This document shows, piece after piece, positions 23,136-33,925 of a stretch of DNA of 64,000 bases. The stretch is taken from assembly GCA_034359265.1 (NCBI GenBank), contig CP136895.1, positions 47,572,001 to 47,636,000 on the forward strand, written 5' to 3'. This stretch comes from Canna indica (Eukaryota > Streptophyta > Magnoliopsida > Zingiberales > Cannaceae). Each line of letters opens with the position of its first letter. The first letter of the stretch is position 1. The notes under the pieces were generated by a model. The model was not told where the DNA came from, made no database searches, and saw nothing but the letters and a program-made list of their open reading frames with translations. The translations under genes were made by a program, and so were the position numbers.

Positions 23136-24149
23136 ACTTCGATGACCAATTTGCGAACTAAACCGGGCCTAAGTCTTCCATCATGTTTCTTGGTCAAGGA
23201 CACTGTACTCAATATCATCTTTGAAATGCTTCACTAAATAGCCTTGCAAATCGAGCTCAAATAGAAAGCGAACAATGATCAGTAATAGAAGAGAAGGACC
23301 TACCACATGACCGACCTCTATCATGTAAAAATTTCATTGCATTTATTAGTTATAATAATTGACACATGCAATTATTTCCATAGTTAAAGAGTAATATTAG
23401 AAAATAAAATATAGGTTATTTCTCACAGATTGATATTTTACTCTTGGAATTAAGACCGAGAACAATAAAATTCTTTGGCTTTTCCAACCACTCAAGACAA
23501 TATCATTCCATCTTGAATATGTTTCATCTTCATCCCGGTAGGCGTGACAAAGAGTAACTTAATCTTGATTATTTTGACCAGGATATTGGACTAATCAATT
23601 TTAGGTAGGATTAGATAAGAAAAACATAACTCCTAATGGATTTGAGTACGTAAGGATTTGATCCTCTAGTTAATGGATAATGTACCCTAATTTATCATCC
23701 TGATCCAAATATCCTCTAGGTAATGGATAATGTACCATGGCTACAGCGGGAGCACCCTATTAATTAAAATCCTTTTTTAGTCATTTTGTATTTTTTCTCC
23801 TATTTGGCCCTGCGCTGCGTCTTAGGGGGCAACGCCCTGCACACTATCCTCGCATTTTATGAGAGAGTCTGCTTTGCGCACAATGTGCGTCTTACTAGAG
23901 ATCTACTATGCGCACACGACTTAAGAGACATCTTCTATGTGGGCAAACGACTTTGCGTCTTATGGGCCCATCCGCCCTGCGCAAAAGTCACGACCTTCAC
24001 ATCGATCATCAAGTGCTTGCCTCCCCAAATACAACAGTCGGAATGTCCACCGAATGGGTTCACTGCATCAGCAACTCGATCGAGCGCCACAGACGAAATG
24101 TACATCGGCTATGTTTGCATCGAGGGCTTTCTTAGTTGGAGGCCTGCAA
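23136..24149. other. Unassigned, partly GC-rich DNA
   Basis: There is a short direct duplication, CCTCTAGTTAATGGATAATG near 23652 and CCTCTAGGTAATGGATAATG near 23712. A GC-rich stretch at 23800-24000 repeats GCGTCTTA and TGCGCAC words. Overlapping open frames on the plus strand (23786-24235, 23908-24135) show no family motif and are probably chance frames in retroelement leader or gag DNA read antisense. Confidence 0.4.
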
Positions 24150-25010
24150 TTCTTGCTCTGACACCAACTATCACGGGCCAATTACTTTGTGCGGAAGAAC
24201 CCATGCAACACCCTTGCATCCCGTGCAAGGGATAAGCCTATCATCTCGAACCCGTCCCGAATTGGGCTTCCCGACTTAACATCGTGGGGCTTGCATTGGT
24301 CCACGTGCCAACTTCGCGCTCCATATCCGCACCCCCAAAAGACCATGTTGGCTGAATGGTATTGAAGGCGTAAAGTAAAATAATAATTACAAGACTATGG
24401 ACGCAAAAAAATATAAAATCAGGTGTAGGATGAGCTACACAATTGTCTTAGGCGAAGATCGACTGGTCGCACGCCCATATGGACCGCTCGTTCATCTCCG
24501 CCTAAGGCAACCGCTTTGTTTGCCAAGGCTCTCCTACATTATACATGAGATTCCTAATCCCCAAGTGCCACCCCCAAGGTTCCCAAAAGCATGAGGAGCA
24601 TGACAAAATCGTGATCATGCGAGATGGTGATTTTCCATGGCCACGGTCATGATGAATGTAGAAAAACTACTCCGCTTAGACGTCGCGCATGCACCAAACG
24701 CCGAATGACCTGGAAATGCATCCAACTCGTACCATGCGCCCTCGGGGATCCCACAAAGGATTTTACAAGTACGAACTATAATAAAAAGCAAAATTATGTG
24801 AACGCAAAAATATATTTACAAACATGTAGGGAACATTCCACCATGATTCGTCATTACTCGGGCAAATCGAAAAGTCCCTAACATTGCGGTAATTGGGCGG
24901 TCGATCAGTCGATCGACCGATGATCGACTGGACGGCGTCCAAAGGGCAGAAAAACACCCGTTCGAGTGAACTGCCGAGTGAGGGATTATAAGTACCCCTC
25001 ACCAACCTTC
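24150..25010 (-). mobile_element. Probable LTR and primer-site fragment of an unidentified LTR retrotransposon
   Basis: On the minus strand, TTGGTGTCAGAGC (about 24154-24166) resembles the initiator-tRNA-Met primer site TGGTATCAGAGC used by many plant LTR elements. It suggests a minus-oriented element whose LTR lies above 24170. The stretch up to about 25010 is non-coding. It contains two similar A-rich words ending GACGCAAAAAAATAT or GAACGCAAAAATAT (near 24398 and 24800). LTR ends were not resolved, and part of 24895-25010 may belong to the U3 of copia-1. Confidence 0.4.
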
Positions 25011-25660
25011 ATTAAGGATGCTTAACAAGTCTTAAAAGCTTCCTAAGTGTGATTTGATCCTTCCAAAGTCGTTTGCTCGCACTTGCTTCTTCGATCGACA
25101 ATTTCTCTCAAGCGCTCGTCTTCCCTCGACTCCGGCTTCGATTCGACCTCAACATCTTGTGGAGTTGGAGGTGTTGAAGGCTTGGAAAATAGCTTTTAGT
25201 TGTGGTTTACTATTTAGCTCTTTTTATTGTAATTTTACTTGTTATTTGAACTCATTTCTTCATTATTAGCTTGCTAGCTGTGCTAGTGTAAACACTTAGG
25301 ATTTGCTTTGTAGAATTGTATTTTGCCTTGGTGAATAGGTACGAGGCATTCTCAAGGGGTTGAGAAGGAAGGCCTCGGTTGTATTCAAAGGGAAACACAT
25401 AATCTATAAAGTGTTGGTTAGAAATCCTTGGTGTGGAGACAAGGTAGTAGAGTAGGCGATTGGCCGAACCACTCTAATTGCTTGTGTTTGCATTGGGTTG
25501 CTCATTTGATATACCTTGCCATTTATATTTGTCAAGCATCGTAATTTAGTTGCACGATTAATTTGGTTGCGTTAAAAATCGAACTCGAAAGAAATCGAAT
25601 AATTGTTAAAACTCATCCAACACTATTCAACCCCCTTCTAGTGTGGGTATTCGTTCAATA
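25011..25660 (+). repeat. Copia-1 5' LTR (R/U5 part certain, U3 uncertain)
   Basis: From GCTTAACAAG near 25020 to 25660 the sequence matches 37885-38527 nearly base for base. It ends TTCAATA where the 3' LTR ends TTCAACA. Upstream of about 25011 the two LTRs have no visible similarity. A TATA-like ATTATAAGTA at 24985-24994 and a cluster of GATCGACC words at 24895-24945 precede the match, so 24840-25010 may be a different U3. Confidence 0.75.
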
Positions 25661-25661
25661 A

Positions 25662-25674
25662 TTGGTATCAGAGC
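25662..25674 (+). promoter_or_regulatory. Copia-1 primer-binding site
   Basis: TTGGTATCAGAGC lies one base after the LTR end. It is the common plant primer site complementary to the 3' end of initiator methionine tRNA. Confidence 0.85.
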
Positions 25675-26997
25675 AAGGTCATAGGATTAGATTTAACCAT
25701 CTACCATATAATTTAGAATGTCTAACGATATCCAAGTAGCTCAAGTGTCCTCTACTCATACTCCACCACTATTTGATGGAAACAACTATGCCTATTGGAA
25801 AATTCGTATGAATATATTCCTTCAATCACTTGGCATGGATGTATGGAGGATCATCCAAGTAGAGTATAAGCAACTCACTAAGAACATGGACGAGTGGAGT
25901 CCGGAAGAAATTAGACTCTTTAATGCAAATGCTAAGACCATCAATGCATTTATTGTAGTCTATCTATTATTGAGTTTAATAGGATTTCTACTTGTAAGTC
26001 GGCCTATGAAGTTTGGAGTATCCTAGAGACCACACATGAAGGCACCTCACAAGTTAGGGAATCTAAGATAAATCTCCTCATGCATGATTATGAAATGTTT
26101 AAAATGTGTTTGCATGAATCAACTCATGCTATGTATGCTATATTTCAAAATATTACAAATGACTTAACTAACCTTCGTAGAGACATCAAGGAAGAGGAGA
26201 ATGTAAGGAAGCTCCTCCGTTCCCTTCCAAAAGCTTGGGAGGCTGAAGTAATTGCAATTATGGAAGCAAAGGACTTAGGGACATTGAAGCTCACCGAGCT
26301 CATTGGGTCTCTCATGATACATGAGACTCATATGAAGCAATACAAGGAGGAAAATGCCCGCAAAGGTAAGACTATAGCCTTAAAAGTATCACACTGGGTT
26401 GAAGAACGTCCATCATCCGAGGAGGAGATGGTTGATTTTGAGGAAAATGTGATGTTAGTAAGGAGATTCATGAACTTCATGAGAGGCAGCATGAGAAAAG
26501 GCAAAGGAGGCTACACATGCTTCAATTGCAACAAAACCGGGCACCTAAGGAAGGATTGCCCACTCCTCAAGATGGCTTCTACCTCCTACCCTAACAAGAA
26601 GGACAAGTACAAGAAGAAGAAGAAGGTGATCATGGCGTCATGGGATGAGAGTGAATCCTCATCAAGTGAAGAGGAAACCAAGAGTGAGAAGGCAAACGAC
26701 AATGAGGTAAAATTTACTTTTGGTGAAATTTCATTTACGCGAGAAGAGTTAGAATTGGAATTTGATCAAATGCATGATGAATTCAATGCTATTAGAAAAA
26801 AATTCAAAGAGCTTAAAAAGGATAATAAATCTTTAGAGCTTGAAAATGATAAATTGATACTTTCATGTAATGCCCTAAGGAAAAAAGTGGATATCCTTAA
26901 AGAAGAAAAGCATACCTTAGAAGATTACAAAAAAAACGTAGAAAATGAAAACAAAAAATTAGAAAATGAGAACAAGTTCTTAAGTGATCAAGTAGAG

Positions 26998-27365
26998 TGT
27001 CACGAGGTATGGATTAATCCAGTACCTCGAGCACCTTAGATCTAAGAATGGACTGAAAGTAATAGATAAGAAGAAGATATTGGAGAGGAAGAAGAACTGG
27101 TTCGAGCGAAAGAGAAGAATTTGTTGTAAAATTTCTTATTCTTTATTATCAATTACAACTGGGTATTTATATTTTGGATCCAACTTCGGACCTGTTGACA
27201 CGTCAATAATAGATTTAGTTATTTAAAATGTAATCGTTAAATCTTGACGACACTTTTATTTCACGACGCTTGCGCTGAGCTGTCTGCATGTTGACATCGG
27301 TCTCGCATACGCGCGTCACATCATCTTCATCAACGTGAGCTCGTCCCTTTCCACTGCTCGTAACA
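26998..27365 (-). repeat. Reina element 3' LTR
   Basis: Bounded by the duplication TAGAG on the left. On the element strand it is preceded by a purine-rich tract AAAAGAGGGTAA (27366-27377). A second base change has converted the internal TGAGG of the other LTR to CGAGG. Confidence 0.92.
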
Positions 27366-28932
27366 TTACCCTCTTTTGCAGCAGGAACCTTGTCCTCAAG
27401 GTTTAAGGTCTTATTTCCTTCAGCATCCCCCAAGTCGCCTTGCCCTCTGAGGTCATCCAAGGCATTTCCTAACAGCGGTATGGGAGTTACCTGCATCTTT
27501 GGCATGCCGCGACAAAGCTTCAGTGTGCAAACATGGAAAATAGGGTGTAGCTTGGCTGTGGCTGGTAGCTCTAGTTTATAAGCTACAGTGTCTACTTTGT
27601 TTTGGATACGGAAAGGCCCAAAAAATTTGGGACTTAACTTCTGTAGCCTCTGTAAGCGGACAGACATCTGCCTATATGGTTGTAGTTTGATATAAACCCA
27701 ATCACCAACTTTAAACTGCACCGCATGTCGTTTGCGATCGGCTTGCATTTTCATTCTTTGCTGAACCTTCAAAAGATTACCTTTCAATTGTCGTAATCAT
27801 CCCGAGTTGTTAACTCCCGATCGACGACCGCATTTACTGAAGACGCTTTTGAATATCTGATAAGAGCCGGTGGCTCTCGCTCATAGAGTGCTCGAAATGG
27901 AGACATTCCTGCCGACGATTGATAGGTAGTGTTGTACCAATACTCTACCCACGGCAAAAAAATTTCCCAGGTCGATGGCTCTTCTGCCGCAAAACACCTT
28001 AAATACATCTCTAAACAATGATTAAGCGCTTCTGTTTGTCCATCGGTTTGTGGACGGTAAGTGAAACTAAATTTTAGTTCTGTTCCCTGCAGTCGAGCCA
28101 GCTCTCGCCACACTTCGCTGACAAAATGACTGCCTCGGTCACTTACAATTGACCGAGGTATACCATGAAGCTTGACTACCCCTCGCAACAAGACGGCAGC
28201 CACAGTCTCACTGGTATAGCTTCGTGGCAACGCAAGGAAATGACCATACTTCGTGAGTCGATCTACCACTACTAGGATGTCCATTTTCCCATTTGATGGA
28301 GGTAATCCCATTATGAAATCCATGGCGACGTCTTCAAAGACTTCCTCTGGAATAGGATGCGGCGATAATAAGCCTGCCGGTGATGATTGGTCAACTTTCA
28401 TTCGCTGACAAACGTGGCAATTGTCAACCAAATTTTTGACATCACGCCGCGTCCCTTTCCGATAGAAATTTGTTGCCATTCTTTCATAGGTCCTATGAAT
28501 ACCTGCGTGACCCCCAGTCACTGAACTATGGTATTCTCGTAAGAGCATTGAACGTAATGTCCGATCTTCAGGAATAACAATCCTATTTTTAAACAAAAGA
28601 ATGTCATCGCGAACCTTGAATTTGGAATCGGCTATCATTCCATCTTCAACCTCCTTCCTTAAAGCGACTAGCCTTGCATCCTCATGGTTAAGTCGCTTGA
28701 TGTCATCTAATATCCCATACACAGGTTTTACGAGCGTCATGAATGAACTTGATGGTATCTGAGACAGCGCATCTGCCGCAATATGTTGTTTACCAGCTCT
28801 ATACCCGACATCAAAGTCGTATCCAAGCAATTTAATCAACCATTTTTGTTGCTCTGGTGTTTGAATTGTTTGTTTCGTCATCTCTCTGAGCGACTGCTCA
28901 TCGATGAAGATGATGAACTTGTGCCCAAGCAA
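27215..28932 (-). pseudogene. Reina integrase with C-terminal tail
   Basis: The integrase zinc region has HAGIHRTYERM and CHVCQRMKVD (near 28500-28400). The catalytic triad is visible as Asp in VAMDFIMGLPPS, Asp in IVSDRGSHF and Glu in GQTEALNHCLE. Near 27785 a one-base shift moves the C-terminal part into another frame, which carries the GDWVYIKLQPYRQ and KLSPKFFGPFRI blocks (the GPF/Y module). I cannot confirm a chromodomain in the tail ending at 27215. Confidence 0.87.
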
Positions 28933-28938
28933 GTACTG

Positions 28939-30952
28939 TCACCATTTAGCAATGGCCTGAGTAATTGCGTACATTTCACGGTGATATGTGGACGAGGCCT
29001 GCCTTCTCGGTGACAATTTTTGACTATAGAAAACAATTGGTCTTCCCCCTTGCGATAGTATTGCTTCGATGCCTTTACCCGAAGCATCCGTTTCTACTTC
29101 GAACACCTGGCTAAAGTTTGGTAGGGCTAATATTGGAGCCTGACTTAGAAGCTCCTTGAGCTTATCAAACGCATGTTGTGCTTGAGTTGTCCACATAAAG
29201 GCTTCTATTTTTAGCAGATCAGAAATTGGTGAAGCAATGCTAGCAAATCCTTTGATGAAACGTCGGTAGTACCATGCCAACCCAAGAAATCCTTGTACCT
29301 GCTTAATGTTAGCCGGTACCAGCCAAGAGTAAATGGCGTTGACCTTAGCAGGATCGACCTGTAACCCTTCTGCCGATACAAAATGACCAAGATACTCCAT
29401 TGTGATGCAGGCAAAGGCGCACTTAGATTGCTTTGCTATCAGTTGATTGTCCCTTAGTAATATTAAAACCAGCTCGAGATGTCTTAAGTGCTCCTCTATT
29501 GACGGGCTGTAGACTAAAATATCGTCAAAAAAAACCAATACGAATATACGAAGGTAGACTCGAAAGACCTAGTTCATTGTCGCCTGGAAAGTGGCAGGGG
29601 CGTTTTTTAATCCGAAAGGCATGTGGGGAACTCGTAATGCCTGTCATATGAGTGAAATGCCATCTTTGGAACGTCTTTAGCAGCCACCCTTATTTGATGA
29701 TAACAAGACAATAAATCAAGCTTGGAAAATATTCGAGCATGGCCGAGCTCATCGAATAACTCGTCAGCAGTAGGAATCAGAAATCGATCCTTCACTGTGA
29801 TCGTGTTCAGCGCCCGGTAATCTACACAAAATCTCCAGGTTTCGTCCTTTTTTCTACTAGTAGAACCGGAGATGAAAAGGCACTGTTGCTTGGTTGAATG
29901 AGACCCTCATCGAGCATTTGTTGAACCTGACGTTCAATTTCTATTTTTTGAAAATGAGGGTATCTGTATGGTTTTACGTTCACAAGCGCATGATTAGGAG
30001 ATAGGTGTATCTCATGGTCGGTTGCTCTTGGTGATGGCAATCCATGTGGCTTGGAAAATACTTCAGGATATCGATCAAGCAAGCATTGTATTTCCCCATC
30101 TTGTCCCCTGGCAACTGGGTTTGATGAAGGTAATAACTGCAAATGATAAAATTCAGCAATCGCCTGAGTGCCACACAACTGACACAGTGTATTGCCTTGT
30201 ATTTGTTGTGCTCGAATACACCACTCCCCTCGCCACAATTGTTGTTGATTTTTAACCTGAAACTCAAATGCCAGTTGTGAATAATCCATTATAACAGGTC
30301 CCAGAGTTGCCATCCATGCAACTCCCATAACTAAGTCCGCTCCTTTGATAGGTAGAACATAAAAATCCGATGTTATGGTGACTCCTTGAGTAACTACCGC
30401 CAATTGTTTAACTACTCCTTCATTTGAAACCCGATCACCATTCCCTACCATGACTTTAAAATAGGTAGATGATTCTATGGTCACTGCCAGATGTTTGGCA
30501 ACTCTCAATTGGATGAAATTGTGTGTGCTGCCACCATCTAGCAATACTTGTACTAGTTGTCCTTCCACCATTCCATTAAATCGCAACATCAATGGTAAGG
30601 AATAACCAGATAAAGCATTAAAGGATACCAAAGGGTGATCGGCTGATTCCAACTCGAGTTCTTCTTTTTGAGAGCTACCTGCTTCCACTGGTCTATCATT
30701 ACCCAATTCAAACGACTCATCATCATCCATCATGAATAGTTGAGGAGATTTACACCGGTGTCCCCAAGTAAACTTCTCGCCACAATAAAAACACAATCCC
30801 TGCTCCTTTCGCTTCTGCGCTTCAGCAGATCTTAATCGCCTAGGCCGACCATTGGCCAAAGGAGACATGGATACTGAACGAGTTTGAGCTAGTGATGGCG
30901 ACGTTATTTTGTCGGACGAAGTTGATGCTCCCATTGTTGTTCCACCTATCAT
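28939..30952 (-). pseudogene. Reina protease, reverse transcriptase and RNase H
   Basis: The protease active site is VLLDGGSTHNF (near 30550), intact. Reverse transcriptase blocks are YRYPHFQKIEIERQV (near 29950), [13 protein letters not shown] (near 29720) and the catalytic VFFDDILVYS (near 29520). RNase H begins with FEVETDASGKGIEAIL (near 29090). Frames break near 29822 and 29600. A TGA at about 28938 sits where related elements have Arg (KW*QYLLG), consistent with CGA to TGA. Confidence 0.85.
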
Positions 30953-30997
30953 AGGTGTAGGTAATAATGGCAGACTTTTCTGCTGAGAGAATGGCCT

Positions 30998-31594
30998 TTA
31001 CCAACTACAAGTGTCCTTCAATTTGGCTTCCTGCCGCTTAGCTTGAACCAAGATCTCTTGCATAGTCAATGGTAGCCGTAACAATATCTCCATTTTAATT
31101 TTCGGCTTCAGCCCAGAAACAAAGCAATTAACTAAGAAAGAATCAGGTAATTGAGAAGTTCGCAAGGCTAATTCCTCGAAACGACCTTCATATTCCTCCA
31201 CTATCGATGTCTGTGTAAGTTTTGTAATCTGTCCTTCTGGTGGTTCTAAATCTGTAGGTTAAAAGCATCGTCGGATGGCCTCCACCAAATGACTCCATCC
31301 GACCAGTTGCTTTCGTCTTTGCATCCAACGAAACCACCTCTTCGTCATTTCCTCCATGCGAAAGGACGCCATAGTCAGACGATGGCGATCCTCCATGGCA
31401 TAAAATTCGAAGAAATCTTCGGCCGACGATATCCAATCTTCGGCATCATTACCGTTGAAGATTGGCATGTCAATTTGGGGAGGTTTTGGTAGAAAGGGGA
31501 ATCCATCCTCATCTCCCGTATCTCGTCTATTACTTGGCCGATTTCGCATTGACGATGCCACAGAACCAGAGATCTCTGCGTGTCCTTTGGACAA
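30998..31594 (-). pseudogene. Reina gag (capsid part)
   Basis: The frame from about 31594 contains PIFNGNDAEDWISSAEDFF, then WFRWMQRR and the YEGRFEELALRTSQLP block of gypsy retrotrans_gag domains. A TAA near 31261 after AIRRCF interrupts it, and a second stop lies near 30998. The knuckle CFYCGEKFTWGHRC is in the next frame at about 30790. Confidence 0.8.
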
Positions 31595-31825
31595 ATGAAC
31601 TAGTTGGGAATTTAAAATTGAGATTTGAGAAGTTACATTTTGAAGAAGTTGTTATTGTGCTTACATCAATTTGCATTGCAACTCCATCGATTATTGTTGA
31701 GCCTCAAGTCTGGCCTAGAGAGATCCTAGCAATTGGTCATGCCGCACACTATTCTCCTGAAGTTGCTTCAGAGAATTCGGCGACTGCTTCCGCACGCGTC
31801 TCCATGGCATCAATGAAAGCACCAA

Positions 31826-32193
31826 TGTCATGAGGTATGGATTGATCCAGTACCTCGAGCACCTTAGATCTAACAATGGACTGAAAGTAATTGAGAAGAA
31901 GAAGATATTAGAGAGGAAGAAGAACTGGTTCGAGGGGAAGAGAAGAATATGTTCTGATATTTCTTGTTCTATATTATCAATTACAACTTGGTATTTATAG
32001 TTTGGATCCAGCTTCGGATTTGTTGACACGTCAGCAACAGATTTAGTTATTTAAAACATAATCATTAAATCTCGATGGCACTTTTATTTCACGACACTTG
32101 CGTTGAGCTGTCTGCATTTTGACGTCGGACTCGCATACGCGCGTCACATTATCTTCATCAACGTGAGCTCGTCCCTTTCCTCTGCTCGTAACA
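31826..32193 (-). repeat. Reina element 5' LTR and adjacent primer site
   Basis: Bounded by the duplication TAGAG on the right. The element strand continues below 31826 with TTGGTGCTTTCATTGATG, the leader word seen next to the LTR in many Reina-like elements, which I take as the primer site. Confidence 0.9.
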
Positions 32194-32523
32194 TAGAGCC
32201 CATAAATGATAGCATGCTTAACCTAAAAAAGGAATTATGCATGCTAAATGAGAAAATGACAACCTTACAAAATGTCATGCCTAAGGTTGTAAATGTTAGA
32301 AAAACCACAAACAATCATGCTCATGCACACTTCCATGCTCACACACATAGAACAAGAAAATTTAATGAAAGTTATTTTTCATGTGGTATTTTTGGCCATA
32401 TGGCTAGAGATTGTGCACTTAAACGGAACCCACATGCTAGATTCACTTGGGTTCCTAAGATGACTAACACGCAAGGACCCAAGAAGATTTTGGTACCTAA
32501 AATTGTCTATTTTCCTTTTGTAG

Positions 32524-33920
32524 ATGGAGAAACATCCTCAAGCAAGTAGAAGCACATGGATATTGGATAGCGGTTGCTCAAAGCACATGACGGGTGATAT
32601 CAATCTCTTTGCAACATTATCAAGCAAGGATGGTGGACATGTGACGTTTGGGGAACAATGCCGAAGGTAAGATTGTCGGCATTGGTGATATAGGTATCTT
32701 CCCTACACATGCATTAAAAATATCTAACTAGTTGATGGGTTAAAAGCATAACTTGATTAGTATATCTCGATTATGAGATAATGGTTATGTAATCATATTT
32801 GAAGCATCTAAATGCATCATTAGAAGTGCACCATCAAATGATATTGTGTTTATCGGAAATAGGCAAGAAAATGTTTACACACTAGTTTCAAATGTTTTGC
32901 CTAATCCTCATGTTAGATGTTTAGTTGCCATGGAAAATGATTCTTGGTTGTGGCATAGAAGGCTAGGACATGCTAGCATGAGCCTCCTCCAAGAAATAAC
33001 AAAAATTGACTTAGTTAAAGGAATACCTAAGATAAAATTTGAAAAAGACAAACTTTGTGATGCATGTCAACATGGAAAACAAGTTAAGTCTTCATTTCAT
33101 AGCATTAATCAAGTTAGTACATCTAGAATACCAGAACTTGTGGACATGGATCTCTTTGGTCCTTGTGATGTTGCAAGTCTAGGTGGAAAATTATATTGCT
33201 ATGTTTTGGTTGATGATTTCTCGCGATTTACATTGGTTTTCTTCCTAGCTAAGAAAAATGAAACTTTTGATTTCTTTAAACAGTTTGCTATGAGAGTTAT
33301 AAATGAAAAAGGAATATCGATTTTAAAAATTAGAAGTGATAATGGAGGAGAATTTAAAAATGAAAAGTTTTCCGAATTTTGTGATGAATTAGGTATTGAG
33401 CATACTTTTTTTTCCCCTAGAACCCCTCAACAAAATTGGGTGGTTGAGAGGAAGAATAGAACTTTGCAAGAAATGACTAGGACCATGCTTTGTAAAAATA
33501 ATTTGCCTAAGTACTTTTAGGCCGAAGCCATAAATACTTCTTGTTATGTGCTTAATCGTGTTTTGTTAAGACCGAAAATGAAGAAAACACATTTTGAGCT
33601 TTGGAATGATAGAATCCCAAGTGTGAAATATTTTCGAGTTTTTGAATGCAAATGTTTTATCTTGAACACTAAGGAACATCTAGTAAAATTTGACTCAAAA
33701 TTTGATGAGGGTATTTTCCTAGGTTTCTAGTAGTTCTAAAGCTTATAGAGTTTATAATCGTAGAACTATGATAGTTGAAGAATCCATGCATGCCACCTTT
33801 GATGAAACTAACGATTCTTCTAGAAATGTTAAGATTGTGAATGTAGGTGAGGAACTTGAGGAATGGACATTTCATGACGAGGAGGTTGAAGATGAAAACA
33901 ATGAGAAAACTCATCATGAT
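32524..33920 (+). pseudogene. Copia-1 pol, first part: protease and integrase
   Basis: This frame opens with ATG at 32524, directly after a TAG, and overlaps the end of gag by 26 nt. The protease motif [13 protein letters not shown] (near 32557) is intact, but a frame break follows near 32660. The integrase (32846-33520) has the HHCC pair in LWHRRLGH and CDACQHGK and the catalytic Asp, Asp and Glu in DMDLFGP, RSDNGGEF and VVERKNR. The usual QQNG reads QQNW. A stop at about 33520 and another near 33730 follow. The coding then runs to the solo LTR at 33926. Confidence 0.85.
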
Positions 33921-33925
33921 GAGCC

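Larger units (their letters stand above)
26998..32193 (-). mobile_element. Reina-type Ty3/gypsy element, complete with both LTRs
   Basis: LTRs are 368 bp each: 26998-27365 (3' LTR) and 31826-32193 (5' LTR), both starting TGTCA and ending GTAACA. The 5-bp target duplication TAGAG flanks it at 26993-26997 and 32194-32198. By eye I count about 35 differences between the LTRs, roughly 90 percent identity, so the insertion is old. Domain order on the minus strand is gag, protease, reverse transcriptase, RNase H, integrase, as in gypsy elements, and the short LTR and compact size fit Reina chromoviruses. Confidence 0.92.
25718..32549 (+). pseudogene. Copia-1 gag: coiled-coil capsid protein with two CCHC knuckles, split by the Reina element
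   Basis: Gag packages the element RNA. The frame starts ATG at 25718 (PPLFDGNNYAYWKIRMNIFL, the standard copia Gag opening). An indel near 25955 shifts the frame, which continues at 26080-27002. A first knuckle CFNCNKTGHLRKDC lies near 26520 and a Lys/Glu-rich coiled coil from about 26740 to 26990. The Reina gypsy enters at 26997; the coding resumes at 32199 (SMLNLKKELCMLNEKM) and reaches a His-rich stretch and a second knuckle. That knuckle has lost its first cysteine (YFSCGIFGHMARDC; copia-2 has CFCCGIYGHMIRDC). The frame stops at 32547-32549, 26 nt after the ATG of the pol frame. Confidence 0.85.

Noticed and set aside
23786..24235. 149-codon open frame on +
   Set aside because: Overlaps other chance frames, has no motif, and lies in GC-rich degenerate retroelement DNA that probably belongs to a minus-strand element.
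25662..25674. tRNA gene fragment
   Set aside because: The word is a retroelement primer site next to an LTR, not a tRNA gene; no cloverleaf follows. The same holds at 60921 and 63290.
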